DNA of 64,000 nt from Mixophyes australis (lineage: Eukaryota > Chordata > Amphibia > Anura > Limnodynastidae), in assembly GCA_036250195.1 (NCBI GenBank), contig JAVHZZ010000008.1:10414934-10478933 (forward strand), read 5' to 3'. This document shows, piece after piece, positions 52,394 through 61,300 of this stretch (the first letter of the stretch is position 1; the number at the start of each line of letters is the position of its first letter). A program made the position numbers and the translations under genes. The notes below the pieces were generated by a model, which saw only the letters and a program-made list of their open reading frames with translations, was not told where the DNA came from and did not search any database.

Positions 52394-55300
52394 TAGGGCT
52401 AATTTTCTCAGCAGTCAATTAACCTACCAGTATATTTTTGGAGTGTGGGAGGATACTGGAGCACCCAGAGGAAACCCACGCAAACATGGGGAGAACATAC
52501 AAACTCCACGCAGATAAGGCCATGGTCAGGAATCGGATTTATGACCCCAGTGCTGTGAGGCAGAAGTGCTAACCACTGAGCCACCATGCTGCTTGAAAAT
52601 TATTTAAGTGACAATTAAACCCACAATTTTTTAGTATGAAGCATACATTGTTCAGATTTATCCTGACTTTCTGACAATTTTGTTAAAATGTCAAATTGAA
52701 TTTGGTAGATAGCTGTAGCCCAACCCCACACACATACACATTCAGATCCAGCAAAGTTCGTTATTACTTTGTGAGATCTGGACATTATGTGAACCCCAAG
52801 CTATGTGCTAGGTTTTACTATAAAGACTTCTCTTGTCTTGGTCCCTGTGAAGACACAATAAACGTGCCAATCAGAGATCCCTTCCCGTCCTTTCGATTCC
52901 AACCCAAACTTTTTCCACTATGTAGAAATTCATCAATACACAGTTTGTTCCAATCACTTCTGTTAACTGGGAGACTGCAAGACAATCGCACAAGTTTCTG
53001 TCCCATAGTTATACAAGATAAGGAAACCCCACCCTCCTACTGCAATTTTTTGGTATTCTGTTAATGTCTGCTGCATATTGCACAGATTCAGTAGGTGTAA
53101 GACCATCACTTATTTAGCCATCTACTAATGGCTCTTTATGAATGGCCATTAAAAATATCTGCCACACTACCCAAAGTGTGGGCCGTCAATGATAACTTGG
53201 GGATCAGTCTTGGTTCCAGGAACCATTTCATTCAGTTCCCGACCCATTGATCTCTAAACCTAGGGGTAAATGTATCAAGCTGAGAGTTTTCCGGCGTGTT
53301 TGAAAAGTGGAGATGTTGCCTATAGCAACCAATCAGATTCTCGCTATCATTTTGTAGAATGTACTACATAAATGATAGCTAGAATCTGATTGGTTTTTCA
53401 AACCCGCCGGAAAACTCTCAGCTTGATACATTTACCCCCTAATGTACATCAGTGGTTGAAGTGGAAAATTAGAAGTGACCTTATGGAAAATGCAATGGGA
53501 ATGTAAGTGACTGGGATGTGATAATTTTACAATGAAGGCTGTATGGCATATCACCACCGAATACCCTCCCCCTTCCCCCACATCCATCCAGGGGAGGGCT
53601 GTCAAATTTTAGCCTGGGGGGCAAGGCTCGACTCAGCAGCCAATTAGGAACATTTTAAAGGGAAAAAAATGCAGGTGACCCAGCCCATGGTAGTCCACTA
53701 TGGGACCTGCCCCTGCTTCCACCACTGATGTGGATCTAATATGGAGAGCACTGAGCTTCCACATCAGTACGGGAAATCATGTGATGTCACTGGGACATCT
53801 GCTCTCTGTTAGTCTGGTCTGAATCAGGTCTCCACTGTCAGCCTGTCCTAATAGATCCATGCAAACTGGATCTAATAGCAACAAGTTACTATAAGATCCA
53901 TGTTACATTGGGTCTGTAGGTGCTAGCAGTAGGGGAGACCAACTGCTGCAGATCTCACCTGGTTAAAAAAATTAAACTGACATTTGCGTAAAAATAAAAT
54001 GATCTTTGTGAAAGTAACCTTTGATGGAATTCTCTATTTTTACTTATGTTTCCTTGTATATTACAATAAAATATACTTATTCTGATATGCTCTCGAAAGA
54101 AAACCCCAACTGCCTCAAAACCCCTCTAATATAAATGATTTACTAAATCATGTTACCGGTGTTGAGCGGGCCCCTAGAGGCACACCCTTCCCTAATAACA
54201 GACCCCCCCCCCCCCATTCGCTGTTTGGAGCAAGAGGGTAAAAAGAAAATACAACAGGTATTCCCGGTGAAGCCAACACATCACAAGAATATGACAATGG
54301 GCCTGGTGACCGGAGGTACTTAATACGTCCAGTCATTAAAGGGTTAATACACCACATGTGATGTTTAAGTTAGGGTAGCACCAGTTTTAAAAAATATATG
54401 TTGCTTTAGCAGCCAACATAGAGCTCTCAGAGCATGTTATCACATGTTTAATAATGCAGAGTGTAATCTCATACTCATTACATGTTCCTGTGGTAGCTCA
54501 TAGAACGTTCATTTTTTTTCTCCTGTAAGGTGGTAGTTATATGTGTCTTCTACTTACTATATGGAAATGGTACTCCCATCGCTGGTTACAGCACGAACCT
54601 CAGATTTGTTGTATGGTGCTTTCCCATTGCCTTCCGGTTTTGTGAAATGGAATACATACAATATATACATGTATGCCTGAACATGATCATTTAATAACAT
54701 GGTAGATCATACATGTGCTGTAACCCATTGCGACCAATCAGGCGCTTGCTTTGTTCTTGCACCAGATTAATAAGAGTTGATGTGACTGCTTGCTGTAGCT
54801 GCACATATGTCCCTTGTCCCATGTTATTAAACGATGACCCCATGCAAAAGTACAAAATAGTTTTGGGTGATGTCAGATGAGAGACAATAAAACCAAACTC
54901 TGTTTGCTGCATTCACCTCTATCCACACTCACTCCACTCTCCTTTTTTAATTTGGCCATTTTGACACAAGTCGTGCATTTGTCCCACTTGCGATGTATCC
55001 ACTTGCCTAAATGGGAAGTTTTATGTGGGAGGGGCCTTGACACCCACTCAGCATATTCTAAACAGGCCAAGTGGGAAGAGGAGAGTGGCTGTGAATGAAG
55101 CATAGAAGGGAAGCAAGTGTCATTTTTGTGTGGAGGTGTTCATTAAACAACCCTTTGTTTTAGAATTTGGAATAGGACTAAAATATTTTATTTTATGTTA
55201 GGGTAGTATAGATAGGTTGACTTATTATTTTTGGTCAGCTGTCTGTATAATTAAAGTGTACATGTTACGTACACATAGTGAAGGCAGACATATTGTGGTC

Positions 55301-58300
55301 TGAGCAGTGAAGAGAATTAGATTCACAAATACTGTGTTGCACTAGTTACAATTTAATACTGTTCACACTTCTAATTTCAATATTGTATCATATTTGGAAC
55401 ATATCAGAAATTATTGTTTATTTAAAATGTATCTTCTTTGTTTTCAGGTGAAGGTGCCACAAACCAGTTTACAACATTGGCAAAAGAAGAAAAGAAGATA
55501 GACGGAACACTGGATAAATGGTGCACAGGAACAGTCTACATTATTCTATTAACTGGCCTAATATCTAAATGCAAAAGTATCATTAAAATATATCTTTTAT
55601 TAATCAAACAGTTTTAATAGGTTATATTAAAAGCAGCAAAATATATGTAAACCAGTGAAAAAATAAATGTGATTAAAAATACTGGCTATAACTCACGATA
55701 TCTTTATTAATCACAAGTGGGTAGATACCAACTATAATTATGTATTACAATAGGATGTAAAACCAGCTATAGTTAGAATCAATATATTATTTTACTTGGT
55801 AAGGAGACGTTGGATCATATATTGAGCTGTTAGATTATTCAGCACTAAACACCTTGGAATGGTTTCTTACATTAAAATTAATTCAATTACCCCTACATTA
55901 ACAATCTCCATGATTAACTGCTGCTTATGACCATTGCATTCATATAGCCGGCAGTCTAATAGTTCATAAAGGTGACGGGGGTGGATTGTAAGCTCCCTAG
56001 CTCAAATCTGACTCGGTTTGGGCAGTATAATACGATCCTATCAATTTAGTACAAGTACATTGTTAAGTATCTAGTTGGGTGTAGTATATTTTAGATCAGT
56101 CATAGACCGCAACGCTGACGCGCGTTTCGCTGTTTTAAGTTTTGTCTGGACCAAGTAACATAATATATTGATTCTAACCATAGCTGGTTTTACATCCTAT
56201 CGTAATATATAATTATAGTTGGTATCTACCCACTTGTGATTAATAAACAGATTGTGAGTCATTGCCAGTATTTTAAATCAAGTTTATTTTTTCACCGGTA
56301 CACATATATTTCGCTGCATTTAATATATAATTTTCAAACGGTTTGATTAATAAAAGTTATATTTTAATGATACTTTTGCATTTAGATGTTAGGCCGGTTA
56401 ATAGAATAATGTAGACTGTTCCTGTGCACCATTTATCCAGTGTTGCGTCTATCTTCTTCTCTTCTTTTGCCAATGAAGAGAATTGCAGACTATCATTCTG
56501 GTTCCTATTAAATTGGCAGGGTGCCTTTTTTTTTTAGATATAGGTCCACAAAATATCTGTGTCCACTGTGTGCTTCACAAAGTGCCTCAGTGATATCACT
56601 GGTTCCCAGTAAACTGATAAACAGCGCTCTCAAGATGGCTGCCTCCACTGTGTGTAGGTGATCGATACACTTTAAGGCATTTCAAGCAGAACAGCCACCT
56701 ATCTGTATATCTCATACAAAGGATAGTCAAATTTAAATATAAACCATTGTATCTGTGTGTTCATTGAAAGGTATTGCATCCGATGACACATCTACTGTTG
56801 TCCAGTATAGCTACGTGATCTATACTGGTAAGGAATGATCTTTTCTTACTCTAGCATGCCATATGTATCTCCTAGAATGTAAGAACTGTAAATTCCATCA
56901 TATTTGCATTTTGTCATTATGCGGCTCCACCAGATAGCGCTACTGGTAAGAGGGTGTTAGAATGATTTTCACTCTGGTCATGGGCCTGGCTAGCTCAGCT
57001 GAACGGCCAGTTCTGTACACAATGTTCCCAGATTCTGTGGATGAGATTATAATTATTGAAGTGACACAGAACAGACACACACAAAGTCATGTTCTACAGT
57101 CTGTAAATAGAATCATCCCAAACACGTCTTTTAATACATCATATTTTGTGGCTGCTTGTAAGAGCTTAAAGGGGAATGAAACAAAATATTTTTTATTCAT
57201 CTCTGCCTGTTGAAGTTCAGACTGTTTTTGTCTATATTGTGCACTTGACCGCACAAACTGGTCACAGTCTTGCTGGAATTGATCCGATTGCTGAATGGGC
57301 TGCGCCCATCTATGTGTCCAAATTGGATATCGGTGACGTGAGGGCCAGCTTTGCTGCTTTTACCCATCGTGGTTTGCAAAAGAGTAATGGACTTATGTCT
57401 TAGGTTCCTGCCTGCTTGTTTAAAATGGTCCTGAACTGCTTGTAAGCAAGAGAATCCTTCCAAGTTTTTATCAAGTGAATTTACAATGAAGTTTTCCAGG
57501 CTTTCAGTTTCCTCCTGGTTAGTACTACAGATTTCCACTTCTAATTTTCTAAGTTATGCAGAAAAAAAATTAGAAAATTGGACAAAGCAATTTAAACAAT
57601 TGCTTTGTCCAATTTTAAATTCTCAAAATCCAACTGGAATTGATTGACCAGGGTAAAAAACTATACCTGCCAGTCACTGGCTGTTGCTCTGATGTTGTCA
57701 TTAGCCAACAGGTAACATTGGCTAATGACAAGATCCACTTGTTGACATGTCTGTAGAGCGACCAGATCTGCCAATTTATCTGAAAACTGTGGTGCCAAAT
57801 AAATGGCCGTGCATGTAGCTATTTGTAGTCATTACAACAGTGCAGTCAGCCTGCTCTCCGTAGTAAAGAGCTCTCCTGACTACTCTTTACTATAGAATGC
57901 TACAGAATGCTGCCTAGAAGCTAATACGATTAAATCCTACATTTCATCCATAAGGCACCTGATAATAATGATTTGCAAATCATTTAATCCATTGGGGTTG
58001 ATTCTAGAAATGTTAAAGGATTATAACCAGTTGGTGCTGATTTCTTTGGTGGAGGTATGGTAGTAGATTATTAGGTCTATTCGAATATATACAGCATAGT
58101 TAAGAGAAGACTTACATCAAAGGAGTCAACAAAGTTCACAAGCGGAGTATTTATCAGAGGAGTAGCAGAGCAGGAGAGCTGTGAGGTACAGAGGAAGCCT
58201 GGTAGTGAGCTCTGTACACCGACAGCCACGCTCAGTGTCGGACTGGGGCATGAAGGGCCCACCGGGGGACTGCAACGCTAGGGGCCCACCAGAGGGGGTG

Positions 58301-61300
58301 TGGCCAGCCATCATAGAGGCGAGACTAGACACTAGAGGGGGAGTGGTCAGCCCACGAAGGATAGCTAGCACCATTGTGTAGTATATAAAGAATCCAGTGT
58401 GTATATAAAGAGTACACAGTCTGACCTGCCCCTTAGATTGGGCAGAACAGTCACCATAAATCGGGATTGTCCCACTAGACCAGACTTGGCTAACCTGTGG
58501 CACTCCAGGTGTTGTGAAACTACAAGCCCCAGCATGCTTTGCCAATATATAGCAGCTTATTGCTGGAAGGGTATGCTGGGACTTGTAGTTTCACAACACC
58601 TGGAGTGCCACAGGTTAGCCAAGCCTGCACAAGACTCAGATCATTTGACAGATTGTCCTACCTTATCTTGTCACTTTCACCACCTGTGGCTGCTGGTTTC
58701 TTTAGTTGTGGCTTGTCTAGGTTCCTGGAATGTTGAGGGCCCTATTTGGAAAAAATAATGGGTACATTTAGAAAATTCCAACCAGCCCTGGCATTAAATC
58801 AATAGGACCAACAATTAATACTTAGGCCTTCCTCCAGCCCCAACATTAAAGTTATAGTATTCCCATTTAATAAACCTATTTCCCTCCCTCCAGACAGCCC
58901 CTACAATAAATTAATTGCATTTATGTATAATACGTATAATAAATACACCTATTTCCCGCAACCGTTACTGCCATTAAATAATTCATATTCACATTTAATA
59001 AATAGACCTCATGCTCCTCAAACTCAGCCCCACATTCAATTAATAGCCCCCAAACCACCCCATCTTAAATTAAATTGTCCCACCTTCACCCTACAAAGAA
59101 AATAGCAGCCATTATTTAGCCATCACCTACCACACACACATTACATTTCCACAAGCCCGCTGTGCCATCACACACACATTACTGTGCCCCTTAATCACCT
59201 TGCTGGGCCTCCTTATGATCACACTGCGCCCTCCATGCTGCTTTTGCCCCTCCTTCATCACCCAGTGTCATGTTGCTTTTGTTCCCCCCTTCTCCTGGCC
59301 CCCCTTCACTGCCTTCATGCTCCCCCTTCACTCTGCCTTCACACTCCCCCTTCACTCTGCCTTCATGCTCAGCCCTTCACTCTGCCATCATGCTCGCCCT
59401 TCACTCTGCCATCATGCTCCCCCTTCACTCTGCCATCATGCTCCTCCTGCACTCTGCCTTCATGCTCCCCTTCACTCTGCCATCATGCTCCCTCTTCACT
59501 CTGCCATCATGCTCCCCCTTCACTCTGCCATCATGCTCTCCCTTCACTCTGCCATCATGCTCTCCCTTCATGCTCCCCCTTCACTCTGCCATCATGCTCC
59601 CCCTTCACTCTGCCATCATGCTCTCCCTTCACTCTGCCATCATGCTCCCCCTTCACTCTGCCTTCATGCTCCCCTTCACTCTGCCATCATGCTCCCTCTT
59701 CACTCTGCCATCATGCTCCCCCTTCATGCTCCCCCTTCACTCTGCCATCATGCTCCCCCTTCACTCTGCCATCATGCTCCCCCTTCACTCTGCCATCATG
59801 CTCTCCCTTCACTCTGCCATCATGCTCCCCCTTCACTCTGCCTTCATGCTCCCCCTTCACTCTGCCATCATGCTCCCCCTTCACTCTGCCATCATGCTCC
59901 CCCTTCACTCTGCCTTCATGCTCCCCCTTCACTCTGCCTTCATGCTCCCCCTTCACTCTGCCTTCATGATCCCCCTTCACTCTGCCTTCATGATCCCCCT
60001 TCACTCTGCCATCATGCTCCCCCTTCACTCTGCCATCATGCTCCCCCTTCACTCTGCCATCATGCTCCCCCTTCACTCTGCCATCATGCTCCCCCTTCAC
60101 TCTGCCATCATGCTCCCCCTTCATGCTCCCCCTTCACTCTGCCTTCATGCTCCCCCTTCATGCTCCCCCTTCACTCTGCCATCATGCTCCCCCTTCACTC
60201 TGCCATCATGCTCTCCCTTCACTCTGCCATCATGCTCCCCCTTCACTCTGCCTTCATGCTCCCCCTTCACTCTGCCATCATGCTCCCCCTTCACTCTGCC
60301 ATCATGCTCCCCCTTCACTCTGCCTTCATGCTCCCCCTTCACTCTGCCTTCATGCTCCCCCTTCACTCTGCCTTCATGCTCCCCCTTCACTCTGCCTTCA
60401 TGATCCCCCTTCACTCTGCCTTCATGATCCCCCTTCACTCTGCCTTCATGATCCCCCTTCACTCTGCCATCATGCTCCCCCTTCACTCTGCCATCATGCT
60501 CCCCCTTCACTCTGCCTTCATGCTCCCCCTTCACTCTGCCATCATGCTCCCCCTTCACTCTGCCATCATGCTCTCCCTTCACTTTGCCATCATGCTCCCC
60601 CTTCACTCTGCCTTCATGCTCCCCCCTTCACTCTGCCTTCATGCTCCCCCTTCACTCTGCCATCATGCTCCCCCTTCACTCTGCCATCATGCTCCCCCTT
60701 CACTCTGCCATCATGCTCCCCCTTCACTCTGCCATCATGCTCCCCCTTCATGCCCCGCCTTCACTCTGCCATCATGCTCCCCCTTCACTCTGCCATCATG
60801 CTCTCCCTTCACTCTGCCATCATGCTTTCCCTTCACTCTGCCATCATGCTCCCCCTTCACTCTGCCATCATGCTCCCCCTTCACTCTGCCATCATGCTCA
60901 CCCTTCACTCTGCCATCATGCTCACCCTTCACTCTGCCATCATGCTCCCCCTTCACTCTGCCTTCATGCTCCCCCTTCACTCTGCCATCATGCTCTCCCT
61001 TCACTCTGCCATCATGCTCCCCCTTCACTCTGCCATCATGCTCCCCCTTCATGCTCCCCCTTCACTCTGCCATCATGCTCCCCCTTCACTCTGCCATCAT
61101 GCTCCCCCTTCACTCTGCCTTCATGCTCCCCCTTCACTCTGCCATCATGCTCTCCCTTCACTCTGCCATCATGCTCCCCCTTCACTCTGCCATCATGCTC
61201 CCCCTTCATGCTCTCCCTTCACTCTGCCATCATGCTCCCCCTTCACTCTGCCATCATGCTCCCCCTTCACTCTGCCTTCATGCTCCCCCTTCACTCTGCC

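Noticed and set aside
55449..55521. Possible exon after TTTTCAG (GTGAAGGTGCCACAAACC)
   Set aside because: The reading does not match SGIP1, the flanking exons already join exactly, and much of it is the arm of a foldback element.
57197..57538. 113-codon open frame, minus strand
   Set aside because: No recognisable domain or repeat; composition and lack of splice context do not support a gene. Left unassigned.
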